Origin: Chitinophagaceae bacterium
GTDB lineage: Bacteria > Bacteroidota > Bacteroidia > Chitinophagales > Chitinophagaceae
Assembly: GCA_019454915.1 (NCBI GenBank)
Contig: JACFNM010000125.1
Span: 1 to 7,020 of the forward strand
Reading direction: 5' to 3'
DNA length: 7,020 nucleotides
The notes under the pieces were generated by a model that ran no database searches, was not told where the DNA came from, and saw only the letters and a program-made list of their open reading frames with translations. How positions within the stretch are numbered: the first letter of the stretch is position 1; each line of letters begins with the position of its first letter. Made by a program: the position numbers and the translations under genes. Shown here piece by piece: positions 1 through 7,020 of this stretch.

Positions 1-400
1 TTCGGTTGAATGTAATCTCTTCAGCACTACATCCTGCAAGTCCTGCCAGCTTTTCCCGTAGAGGTTCTCTTCCCTGGTCTAAAATTTCCCACATGAAATA
101 GGAGGGGCCCTCATTGATCATTTTGTTATACCGTTCAACAGCCTCCTGTACTACAATCGGTGAAGGGCTGACACCACCGTTATTCAAATTGATAATACCG
201 GGGCTGGCGGAATAAGCCCGTTGAATGACACTCCAATAATCTTCATCAGCCGCCACATCTAACGGAGAGCGATACCTGACCTTATCATTTACCGACGCAA
301 ATTCTGCCGCATGTAACTGATTAAACAAACTATTGACGGAAAAGGCTCCGGTCATCAGCCCCATTCCCAACTGGCGTATGAATTGTTTACGTTCGATCAT
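1..400 (-). CDS. Aminotransferase class V / isopenicillin-N-epimerase-like PLP enzyme, N-terminal part (3' end outside window)
   Basis: Only the first 133 codons are present; the frame is open to the left edge. Residues 71-81 read NLNNGGVSPSP and residues 117-133 read KLAGLAGCSAEEITFNR. These match the start of class V (fold type I) PLP enzymes of the isopenicillin-N epimerase/CefD-like group, where the first motif helps form the substrate pocket and the second leads into the PLP-phosphate region. The PLP-binding lysine would lie beyond the window. Residues 1-32 look like a leader: R4-K5 with F7-I8-R9, a modestly hydrophobic stretch at 11-26, and Ala-Ala at 31-32. This resembles a weak Tat signal with RK in place of RR, so export is possible but unproven. 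I chose the ATG at 398-400 because the frame meets a stop at 458-460 and has no other ATG between. The gene follows susD by 143 nt, with a terminator in the gap. The exact substrate (amino-acid epimerase, desulfurase or aminotransferase) cannot be told from this fragment. Confidence 0.85.
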   Translation of the reverse strand, partial: MIERKQFIRQLGMGLMTGAFSVNSLFNQLHAAEFASVNDKVRYRSPLDVAADEDYWSVIQRAYSASPGIINLNNGGVSPSPIVVQEAVERYNKMINEGPSYFMWEILDQGREPLREKLAGLAGCSAEEITFNR

Positions 401-543
401 TCTTACTGTATTAAGATTATTCAAATACCCAATGATTAAAGGTAATAAACCCTCCTGTTATTATAAACAAAAAAGAGCGCGCTGCAGAGTAGGAATTTAC
501 TCTCCAAAACGCGCTCATATTGCCCTGACCTTCATTTAATCCA
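401..543 (-). other. Intergenic gap between susD and the PLP-enzyme gene
   Basis: This 143-nt gap holds the terminator at 463-516 and, after it on the minus strand, an AGGAGGG at 450-456 and about 50 nt of A/T-rich sequence leading to the ATG at 400. No canonical start codon lies at ordinary distance from the AGGAGGG. I see no clear TTTG / TAnnTTTG promoter pair, so how the downstream gene is transcribed remains open. Confidence 0.5.
463..516 (-). terminator. Intrinsic terminator after susD
   Basis: A perfect 7-bp inverted repeat, GAGCGCG at 475-481 with CGCGCTC at 510-516, encloses a second perfect 6-bp arm pair, AGAGTA at 486-491 with TACTCT at 498-503. The loop between the inner arms is six bases. 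Read on the minus strand, the stem is followed directly by six T residues (474-469) and then G, TTTATAA. It begins about 27 nt past the susD stop codon, the expected place for a Rho-independent terminator of the susC-susD transcript. It also separates that transcript from the PLP-enzyme gene, so the latter needs read-through or its own promoter. Confidence 0.85.
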
Positions 544-2235
544 TCAATTCCCTTCTCCAAAATCCGGCGATTTCTTATCAAACCAGATGCGCTCAGCGTT
601 TAATTTTTCTTCTGTAAAATCATTAGGTGTAAAGCCTTGTTCGGTCATGGCTGCGCTCCAGTTTGCCCTGTTGATTTCACCCGGATCACTGGTCCACCAT
701 CTCCTTGGCAAGATATTACTGATGGGTTCGCGCGCCAGTAAAGTAGAACCGAATTTCGGGTACCCTGTTCTGCGAATCAGTGTAAAAGCTTCATTAGGAT
801 TGGTATAGAAATCCATGAGTTGCTGAATATAAATCTTCTCCAAGTCATTCGTTCCGTTTAATTTCACCCTGGGATTATCCAAATGAATATCCACCAAATC
901 ATCAATATTTGAATAGGACGGGGAGTTCGCCGAAATCGCCTTCTCATTAGCCGTTCTGGCTGAAGCTCGAATACCTTTATAATACCAATCTGCTACAGTA
1001 CCCTTCGTATCAATTCCGTTGCCGTAACCCTTTTGTATGAATTCGGCTATTTGTAAACAAACTTCGGCAAAGGAAAACGAGACATCAATGACCACCCCGC
1101 TTCCTCCGTCTACTGTTGGAGCAAAGAATTTCCTGTTTATTGTAGAAATTAATTGATACCTGTTTGAGCCGCCGGCATCAAAAGGATTCACAAAATAGGT
1201 GCTCACCGGTGGATTAGATTGGAAATCTGCCGGCCCTCCCTGATACATTATTTTGGGATCATTCACGTCAATCCAGGAAGGCAGGGTTTTGCCATACTTG
1301 ATTAATGTATCCTTAAAGGTTTCAGGAAGTCCGTTTTTGTCGTAATAAAGCCCGAGACGCGGATCCTCCGAAACTTTGAGAAACTCTACGGCAGAGCCCA
1401 CCGCATAATGGCGGCTATAGATATCAATATTATAGCCATCTATCAGGAATGGATAATAGTTGGGATTAGAATACTCGAGCTGATCATCTGTGGAGCTAAG
1501 CGGGCCAATAGCATCCGTCATTACCTCTTTAAATATCTGACTGGTTTTCGCCGGATCCTGATTCTCATATCTGGCGGCAATCCTTAACTTCAATGCGTTA
1601 GCCAGTTTAATCCATTTCGTTACGTCTCCTCTATAAAAGATATCATTATTCCCTAAAGATACCTGGTTTGACAAATTCTTTTGAAGTGTGGCTATCGCGG
1701 CAGACAACTCGCCCAACCATGTAGAATATAATGCTTCCTGGCTATCAAATTTTGGGCTGTAGTTTGATTCAAACCGTCCCTGATTGGCTTCAGTATATGG
1801 AATAGATCCATTCATGTCGCTCACCTTTAATGCCATCATCACCTGAGGGATAAAGGTGATGGCATTGATCTGTTCATACTTCTCTTTATCGGGCTTAAGT
1901 GCAATTAATCTCCGCATTTCCATTAGATTTGGAAGGACATTGACGTAAAAACGACTATAGCGTCCATTAACACCTGTTGTAGTTACGGAATAGTTTTGGC
2001 CGGTTACCATTTGCGCTGCCGATAAAAAATGGGCAAACCCTTCGCTGGTATATTCTCCTCCATAAGACGTTAACATAGGCTCTACGGCTGAGGTGAAGAG
2101 CAGTCTTACATCTACGTCGGAAATAACATTGGGATTAACATTGATATTTTCAAAATTCTTTGTGCAGGAGCTGACAAAAAAGCCAAAGAATACGATAAAT
2201 ATTATGACAGATAAATAATTCCTTTTCATACTCAT
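544..2235 (-). CDS. SusD/RagB-like outer-membrane lipoprotein (SusD-like_2 type)
   Basis: This 563-residue protein should be the surface substrate-binding partner of the SusC-like channel encoded just upstream. Residues 3-23 form a lipoprotein signal peptide (MKRN, then a long Ile/Val/Phe core) ending in the lipobox V-S-S-C with the lipidated cysteine at 24. The mature protein begins with the NINVNPN motif (30-36) followed by a Leu-Leu-Phe segment, typical of the SusD-like_2 branch. Further family landmarks are SDMNGSIPYTEA (139-150) and the helix around KWIKLANALKLRIAARY (207-223). The C-terminal region contains the Arg-Arg-Trp-Trp segment common near the ends of these proteins. Length fits the family, on the long side. 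The first ATG (2233-2235) is preferred over the one two codons later because GAGGTAA lies nine bases upstream of it. The gene starts 28 nt after the susC stop and is almost certainly cotranscribed with susC. The substrate is not evident; family members bind glycans, peptides and other oligomers. Confidence 0.95.
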   Translation of the reverse strand: MSMKRNYLSVIIFIVFFGFFVSSCTKNFENINVNPNVISDVDVRLLFTSAVEPMLTSYGGEYTSEGFAHFLSAAQMVTGQNYSVTTTGVNGRYSRFYVNVLPNLMEMRRLIALKPDKEKYEQINAITFIPQVMMALKVSDMNGSIPYTEANQGRFESNYSPKFDSQEALYSTWLGELSAAIATLQKNLSNQVSLGNNDIFYRGDVTKWIKLANALKLRIAARYENQDPAKTSQIFKEVMTDAIGPLSSTDDQLEYSNPNYYPFLIDGYNIDIYSRHYAVGSAVEFLKVSEDPRLGLYYDKNGLPETFKDTLIKYGKTLPSWIDVNDPKIMYQGGPADFQSNPPVSTYFVNPFDAGGSNRYQLISTINRKFFAPTVDGGSGVVIDVSFSFAEVCLQIAEFIQKGYGNGIDTKGTVADWYYKGIRASARTANEKAISANSPSYSNIDDLVDIHLDNPRVKLNGTNDLEKIYIQQLMDFYTNPNEAFTLIRRTGYPKFGSTLLAREPISNILPRRWWTSDPGEINRANWSAAMTEQGFTPNDFTEEKLNAERIWFDKKSPDFGEGN

Positions 2236-2244
2236 TTTTTTAAA

Positions 2245-2251
2245 TTACCTC
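2245..2251 (-). promoter_or_regulatory. Ribosome binding site of the susD-like gene
   Basis: The minus strand reads GAGGTAA here, followed by nine A/T bases and then ATG at 2235. Spacing favours this ATG over the second Met codon at 2229. It lies in the 28-nt gap after the susC stop codon, so susD appears to be translated by its own initiation rather than by stop-start overlap. Confidence 0.7.
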
Positions 2252-2263
2252 GAAAAAAGACCA

Positions 2264-5200
2264 TTAGAAACTAATCTTTATTGAACCGCCTATTGATCGA
2301 ATCATCGGCAGAAAACCCTGTTCGCCTACTGCAGAAGTCAGGTTAGAATTGTAAGAGGCAGGATTTAGATCAAAAGGTAAAGAGTTATAAAGATAGAGGA
2401 GATCTCTGCCAATCAGGCTCACGGAGATAGCATTCATCCTGAGCTTGTTTGCTATCGCTTGCGGGAGCCTGTAGGAAAGTGCCACCTGGCGCAATTGAAT
2501 CCAGGAGCTTTCCACTATCCAGAAATCAGATACGCCCGTTGAAGAGGAAGCGTAGCGATAATAATACTGCGGTGCATGCGTCGGCTCAACCAGTCCCGCC
2601 TTATAAGCTTCTAAAAATGTCATCCCGCCTACGTCAGCAGTAGTACCGTCCGGCTGCGACACCTTCTGACCGTCTGCGAAAACGCCGTCAATCAGCATCC
2701 CGTCATCGTATGTAATACCATCAAATTCGCTCGTCCAGGTTATTCCACCGTGGTCGGCATCTCTCCCAAACAAGGTATTCGGGAGTACACCTGTGTGGGT
2801 TCCCCGCCGGATCGCTGACATCGCCATATCCCCTCCGATTTTTGCATCCAATAATACATTCAGCGACCAGTTCTTATACGTAAAGTCATTAGAGAATCCG
2901 GCTCTGAATTTTGCATTAATATCTCCGATGTCCTGATATGCATTGCTTCTTTGAGGGAAGGCGGCACGGGCGTCATTTCTCCAGGCCAACACCGTCATCC
3001 CGTTTTTCGGATCCGATGGATTGGACGGATTGTTATATTTTAAGGACTGTATAGTCGACCGGATCGTGCCATACGATTTTCCCACAACCGCCCAGGAACT
3101 CACATATTCAACACCGCCGCCAAGTGAGTACTCGGTTCTTCCTTCTACCAGTGATACAATCAGGTTCTTATTCCTGGCGAAGGTTAAACGGGAATTCCAG
3201 CGAAAATCCTTCCGGGATATAGGAGTCCCATCCAAAGAAATCTCCACACCCCTGTTTTGAATATTACCTGCATTAACCTTTACGCCGGATACGCCCGATT
3301 CAACAGGAGTTGAAATATCAATAATCTGGTCATAAGTATTATCCTGGTATAAAGTGATATCGAAACCCAAACGATTGTTTAAAAAGCGCATTTCCAGTCC
3401 AATTTCTTCGGATACTTTTCTTTCTGGTTTCAGATTTGGCGACAAAGTACTTCTCGAGCTAAAGGTGGCTTTAGTAGGATCACCCGGGAGGCCTATAGAT
3501 TTTCCGGCAAAGATATACCCCGGATTAATTACGAAAGGATCAGTATCTTTTCCTAAGACGGCAATGTTTGTTCTCAACTTAGCAAAAGAAATGACGGCGG
3601 GTAAATTGAATGTTTCCGAAACAATCCATGAAAGACTTGCGGAAGGATAATGATAGAAATTATTACCGGTACCATCCCGGTAAGTTAAAGCGGATGACCA
3701 GTCGCCACGCCAGGTGGTAGCGAGATATAACTGATTCTTAAAATCAAAATCCGCACTGGCATAAACGGAGTTAATCTTTTTATTGTAGCTTATGCCTCCG
3801 CTAACAACAGGTGCATTAACCGAGTTGGAAAGAAAATAGTTCCCCGGTACCATAAGCCCACCAGAGGTAGTTCCTTGCGTAAACGAACTGATAGAGCTGT
3901 ACATTTCTCCTCCCATGAAACCGCTAAACGCTAAATCTTTCACTACTTTGATATTATTGAAGGTCACGATACCTTTGATAAGATTGCTTTCTTTCTTAGA
4001 TTGATTCAACGTATAAGAACCTCCGCTAAAATTCGAGAAAAAGCCCAGCTCTTTATTCTCATATTTATCATAGTTGTTATTAAGATTGGCCTGCACACTA
4101 AAATTAGCCCAATCAGTCAGTTTAGCATTTAAAGCAAATCGTCCCATAACATTTCTGCTCTCCAAAGTGGAAACAGTATTGTGCATGTTAAACCAAAATT
4201 CAGGCGACATCACCTTATTGGTTTCAAGTGGATTAGTTGCCCTCGGCGCACCGCCAAATAATTCACTGGTGTACTTAGATGGTTGATTCCAGTACCTGGT
4301 ATCATAATTCCTGGGAAAATTCCAGGTAAACGCCCATCCCCAGTTATCACCGGCAAACGTATTCACATATGGCGCTGTGGCAAGGTTTATCGGATTCGTA
4401 TTATCTCTCGATGTATAACCACCACTTACATCGGTACTTAACCATTTTGTCAGGTTATGCGTTACCCTTAAATTGAGTGTATTTCTTTTCAAATCATTGT
4501 TCACCGAAATACCTTTCTGATCGTCATGCACAGCCGAAAATCTGTAGGTCGTCTTATCACTTGCTCCGGAAAAAGAAATACTGGTAGTTGATAGTGTTCC
4601 ATTCTTAAATGCATCCAGAAAATTATTAGGTACTGCCTTATACTCTGTCATGGTACCGTCGTAATTCCGAACAATCTGGTTATTAAATCTGGGCCCCCAG
4701 TTTTCATTTTCACGATTTATTGCCGGGTCGATATAGGGTTCATTGGTAATCGGGTCAATTGGAAATACTTTGGTTGTCCACATCTGATTGGGCTGATAGT
4801 CAGGATTACGCGCGTCCGTAAAAAATGCACCTACTGATCCGCCGCCATATTCATTCTGAAATTCGGGCCCTTTATATGGATGATATACCATCACGGATTG
4901 TGAGACTTCAACGCCCACGCCTTTCTGTTTAACTCCTTTTTTTGTGGTAATAAGAACCACGCCGTTGATGGCTCTTGACCCGTATAAAGCGGCAGCGGCA
5001 GAACCCCTGAGTATCGAAACACTCTCAAAGTTTTCACTATTTAAGTTTGCCAGGTCATTACCAAAATCCCGGCCACCGGAAACGGCATCATTGTCAACAA
5101 TCACCCCATCCACCACAAAAATCGGTTGATTATTCGACCCAAGCGTTGAATTACCCCTGATGACTATTCTTGAATTGCCAAAGGGACCTGCTGCGCTTTG

Positions 5201-6016
5201 ATCAATCTGTACCCCTGCCACTTTTCCCATCAGAGAATTGATGGGATTCAATTGCTTTGTCGCTTCCAGTTCGCTGCCTTTAACCACAGCAACGGAAAAT
5301 CCCAGCTGTTTCTCCTGTTTTGAAATATCCAGGGCAGTAACGACTACTTCTCCTATCGTTTGGGCATCCGGCAACAAAACAATACGAACGCTTGCTGTCC
5401 CGCTTACGTTTACCCGCTGTGTTAAAAATCCCACGCTCGAGACTTCCAACACGATATTCTTATCATCGGGAGCGGATAAGGTAAAAGCGCCCTCACTGTT
5501 GGTTATGGTTCCTGTTTTAGTACCGACTATCATTACCGATACGTTCTGCAGTGGCTCACCCTGTTCGTTTACAACTCTTCCGGTTATTTCAACAGGTGGC
5601 GGCGGTAAGGCTGCCGGAATGCTTTCACTTTCAACTGTGTGGAGATACTTTTTACCTTCTGCCTCTTTAACCACCACCGTTCTGCCAATTATCACGTATG
5701 TCAGGAGCTTCCCTTTCAGGCATTCCTCAAGCGCTCTTTCGAGTGACACATTTTTCACTTTTACTGTAACATTCCCCGCTTCTTTCAGTATCTCATAAGT
5801 CGCCACAAAGTCGTATCCGCTTTGCTTTTGTATCTCATTAAATACCTTTTGCAAAGGAACATTGGTTTCCGATAAAGTAATCTGGGAATAACCTCTTGCA
5901 ATAACCTGGGCGCTTGTCATTAATAAAATAAAAGCAAGCAGTTTCATACTCTTGTGCATTTGTTTTGGTATTCCGGAAAAGTGACACCGGAAAAAACATG
6001 AAATCTTAAATCTCAT
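2264..6016 (-). CDS. SusC/RagA-family TonB-dependent outer-membrane transporter with STN signalling domain
   Basis: This 1250-residue protein should import, with TonB energy, the ligand captured by the SusD-like lipoprotein. In order it shows: a signal peptide with hydrophobic core at about 24-40 (MKLLAFILLMTSAQVIA); an STN domain at about 46-118 (secretin/TonB N-terminal fold, with PLQKVFNEIQKQSGYDF early on); a short linker with four prolines at 138-141; a CarboxypepD_reg-like beta-sandwich at about 142-215, including the GRVVNEQGEPLQNVSV stretch; the segment IGEVVVTAL (221-229) that opens the plug; the plug at about 232-361, with VIRGNSTL, PIFVVDGV and the SusC hallmark RGSAAAALYGSRAINGVV; then the 22-strand barrel, ending in GGSIKISF with a terminal Phe. 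Length is high for SusC because of the STN domain. STN marks it as a transducer that signals through the neighbouring FecR-like anti-sigma factor. Translation may begin at residue 1, 20 or 24; no clear Shine-Dalgarno decides between them, and the GIPKQM-type prelude before the hydrophobic core is common in Chitinophagaceae homologues. No frameshift or missing domain is seen. Confidence 0.96.
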   Translation of the reverse strand: MRFKISCFFRCHFSGIPKQMHKSMKLLAFILLMTSAQVIARGYSQITLSETNVPLQKVFNEIQKQSGYDFVATYEILKEAGNVTVKVKNVSLERALEECLKGKLLTYVIIGRTVVVKEAEGKKYLHTVESESIPAALPPPPVEITGRVVNEQGEPLQNVSVMIVGTKTGTITNSEGAFTLSAPDDKNIVLEVSSVGFLTQRVNVSGTASVRIVLLPDAQTIGEVVVTALDISKQEKQLGFSVAVVKGSELEATKQLNPINSLMGKVAGVQIDQSAAGPFGNSRIVIRGNSTLGSNNQPIFVVDGVIVDNDAVSGGRDFGNDLANLNSENFESVSILRGSAAAALYGSRAINGVVLITTKKGVKQKGVGVEVSQSVMVYHPYKGPEFQNEYGGGSVGAFFTDARNPDYQPNQMWTTKVFPIDPITNEPYIDPAINRENENWGPRFNNQIVRNYDGTMTEYKAVPNNFLDAFKNGTLSTTSISFSGASDKTTYRFSAVHDDQKGISVNNDLKRNTLNLRVTHNLTKWLSTDVSGGYTSRDNTNPINLATAPYVNTFAGDNWGWAFTWNFPRNYDTRYWNQPSKYTSELFGGAPRATNPLETNKVMSPEFWFNMHNTVSTLESRNVMGRFALNAKLTDWANFSVQANLNNNYDKYENKELGFFSNFSGGSYTLNQSKKESNLIKGIVTFNNIKVVKDLAFSGFMGGEMYSSISSFTQGTTSGGLMVPGNYFLSNSVNAPVVSGGISYNKKINSVYASADFDFKNQLYLATTWRGDWSSALTYRDGTGNNFYHYPSASLSWIVSETFNLPAVISFAKLRTNIAVLGKDTDPFVINPGYIFAGKSIGLPGDPTKATFSSRSTLSPNLKPERKVSEEIGLEMRFLNNRLGFDITLYQDNTYDQIIDISTPVESGVSGVKVNAGNIQNRGVEISLDGTPISRKDFRWNSRLTFARNKNLIVSLVEGRTEYSLGGGVEYVSSWAVVGKSYGTIRSTIQSLKYNNPSNPSDPKNGMTVLAWRNDARAAFPQRSNAYQDIGDINAKFRAGFSNDFTYKNWSLNVLLDAKIGGDMAMSAIRRGTHTGVLPNTLFGRDADHGGITWTSEFDGITYDDGMLIDGVFADGQKVSQPDGTTADVGGMTFLEAYKAGLVEPTHAPQYYYRYASSSTGVSDFWIVESSWIQLRQVALSYRLPQAIANKLRMNAISVSLIGRDLLYLYNSLPFDLNPASYNSNLTSAVGEQGFLPMIRSIGGSIKISF

Positions 6017-6135
6017 AACTTTGTCTGGTTTTTGGTTAAAGTTTTAGGGCTGCACGCCTGTTTATTACTTAACAGAAACAAATCGCCGGGTTGTGAAGCC
6101 AACACTTCCCGGTTTTTTATTCCTGGTTATGCTCT
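6017..6135 (-). promoter_or_regulatory. fecR-susC intergenic gap, expected site of the susC promoter and leader
   Basis: This 119-nt gap separates the fecR-like stop codon from the susC-like start. Beyond the hairpin at 6086-6112, about 70 nt of A/T-rich sequence remain upstream of the ATG at 6014-6016. In STN-type systems the transporter operon is normally switched on by the ECF sigma factor encoded next to fecR, so a sigma-dependent promoter is expected here. I cannot identify its boxes with confidence: no good TTTG / TAnnTTTG pair at proper spacing is seen, which is compatible with an ECF promoter but does not prove one. No strong Shine-Dalgarno precedes the ATG. Confidence 0.35.
6086..6112. 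terminator. Hairpin in the fecR-susC gap, possible (bidirectional) terminator
   Basis: CCGGG at 6086-6090 pairs with CCCGG at 6108-6112. The interior can extend the stem with GTG (6093-6095) and CAC (6103-6105), or alternatively with GTTG (6090-6093) and CAAC (6100-6103). On the plus strand six T residues follow at once (6113-6118), which is terminator-like, although no plus-strand gene ends here. On the minus strand the stem is followed by the looser T-rich stretch CGATTTGTTTCTG. It sits 24 nt past the fecR stop codon, so it most likely ends the sigma/fecR transcript and separates it from susC. The minus-strand tail is weak, so this call is tentative. Confidence 0.45.
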
Positions 6136-7020
6136 TTATGATACCACCGGAAAAACAACAACTTTCCTTCCTTCAACTTTAAACCTGACTCCTCCGGTGG
6201 CTTCCAATACTTTCAACACCTGGAGTAAATTCACATCCTTTGAAATGGAACCCCAGAAATGTTGATCCACGTGTCCTCCATATTCAATATCCACGTCATA
6301 CCAACGCGATATCTGTCGCATAATGGTACCAATACTCGTACTTTCTCCAAATTTGAACTGGTTATCTTTCCATGCTATTACTTCGTCCACATCCACGCTA
6401 TCCAGTATTTTTATCGTATGCTGCGCATTGGAAAGCTTCGCCTGCTGACCCGGTCGCAAAACCCGGCTATCAGCAACTTTCTTCACCCTTACGGAGCCTT
6501 CCAATAGAGTAATCCGTTCGGCGCTTTCATCCTCATAGGTATTTACATTAAAATGAGTACCCAGCACTTCCACCTCTGTTTCGTTATGCTCAACTACAAA
6601 CGGGTGATCATCCCGATGCGCGACTTCAAAATAGGCCTCGCCACTGATCTGCACTCTCCTCTCCTTACCGGAAAAGAAAACCGGATAACGCAAAGTTGAT
6701 CCCACATTAAGCCACACTTTGCTTCCATCGGAGAGTATTACACTTATTGGCCAGCTGCCTTTTGGCACCCTGAGAACATTATCACCGGCAACTTCTTGTG
6801 TACCGCTATAACTGATTTCTCCCCGCGAAGCCTTCACAATCCGTACCCCGCCCTGCAATGCCAACGTTCCATTACCGGCGCTGTCTATCCTGATAGTCGT
6901 CCCATCTGCAAGCGTAAGTATTGCTTTGTTATTGGCGGGTGGAGCAACATCATGTAACACCGATTCTGCCGGTGAACGGTTAGGGGAAGGTTCTTTCCTG
7001 TTGAAAAACAAGAAATACGT
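6136..7020 (-). CDS. FecR-like anti-sigma factor, periplasmic part (5' end outside window)
   Basis: This is a membrane anti-sigma regulator that would hold an ECF sigma factor inactive until signalled by the STN domain of the adjacent transporter. The window holds 294 codons of its C-terminal part, and the frame is open to the right edge. The first visible residues, TYFLFFNRK, look like the end of the transmembrane helix followed by a positively charged anchor. The cytoplasmic sigma-binding domain and most of the helix therefore lie outside. Using visible residue numbers, the FecR domain spans about 87-181, with the typical LSDGSKVWLNVGSTLRYP (96-113), ISGEAYFEVAH (125-135) and VLGTHFNVNTY (152-162) motifs. 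The DUF4974 C-terminal domain, which in this family contacts the transporter, spans about 222-291 (FKFGESTSIGTIMRQISRWY at its start). A TTG codon at 7009-7011 could be taken as a start, but that would cut the protein inside the membrane helix, so I treat the gene as partial. An ECF sigma gene is expected just beyond the right edge. Confidence 0.93.
   Translation of the reverse strand, partial: TYFLFFNRKEPSPNRSPAESVLHDVAPPANNKAILTLADGTTIRIDSAGNGTLALQGGVRIVKASRGEISYSGTQEVAGDNVLRVPKGSWPISVILSDGSKVWLNVGSTLRYPVFFSGKERRVQISGEAYFEVAHRDDHPFVVEHNETEVEVLGTHFNVNTYEDESAERITLLEGSVRVKKVADSRVLRPGQQAKLSNAQHTIKILDSVDVDEVIAWKDNQFKFGESTSIGTIMRQISRWYDVDIEYGGHVDQHFWGSISKDVNLLQVLKVLEATGGVRFKVEGRKVVVFPVVS

Noticed and set aside
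333..539. 68-codon open frame on the plus strand
   Set aside because: It runs through the susD terminator hairpin and antisense to the start of the PLP-enzyme gene. The peptide has no recognisable feature.
2449..4286. Several short plus-strand open frames opposite the SusC barrel
   Set aside because: All are antisense to a continuous, well-conserved barrel-coding frame, and none shows a ribosome site or a familiar motif.
5238..5798. 186-codon open frame on the plus strand
   Set aside because: It lies wholly antisense to the STN, carboxypeptidase-regulatory and early plug regions of the SusC-like gene, whose protein motifs are intact. Its translation is Ser/Thr-rich with no recognisable domain, as expected for a shadow frame.
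6259..6507. 82-codon open frame on the plus strand
   Set aside because: It is antisense to the FecR and DUF4974 coding sequence, which carries clear family motifs; nothing in the shadow peptide resembles a protein family.
7009..7011. TTG as the start codon of the FecR-like gene
   Set aside because: The frame stays open to the window edge, and the upstream codons encode the end of a transmembrane helix. A FecR protein starting here would lack both its membrane anchor and its sigma-binding domain.

Overview
The window looks like chromosomal DNA from a Bacteroidota bacterium. A Chitinophagaceae/Sphingobacteriia-type genome is my best guess, from the protein style, the moderate G+C and the sparse Shine-Dalgarno use. 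All four genes lie on the minus strand, so transcription runs from the right edge towards position 1. The order is fecR-type anti-sigma factor (6136-7020, start beyond the right edge), a SusC/RagA-family TonB-dependent transporter carrying an STN domain (2264-6016), a SusD/RagB-like surface lipoprotein (544-2235), and the first 133 codons of a class V, isopenicillin-N-epimerase-like PLP enzyme (1-400, end beyond the left edge).

The layout is that of a nutrient-uptake locus controlled by cell-surface signalling. The SusD-like lipoprotein should sit on the outer membrane as the lid of the SusC-like channel. The N-terminal STN domain of the transporter should reach into the periplasm and contact the C-terminal half of the FecR-like protein. 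That contact would free an ECF sigma factor, whose gene is expected just past the right edge. The sigma factor would then raise transcription of the susC-susD pair. No glycoside hydrolase is visible. The only downstream gene is a PLP-dependent aminotransferase/epimerase relative, so an amino-acid or peptide cargo is at least as plausible as a glycan.

The noncoding spaces are short but informative. A 119-nt gap between fecR and susC holds a GC-rich hairpin and must hold the susC promoter if susC has its own. A 28-nt gap with a good ribosome binding site couples susC to susD. A 143-nt gap after susD holds a convincing intrinsic terminator, followed by an orphan AGGAGG and then the PLP-enzyme gene. 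No RNA genes, insertion sequences, CRISPR arrays or long repeats were seen. I found no clearly new biological system; this is a typical Bacteroidota transport locus with a few regulatory details worth checking.
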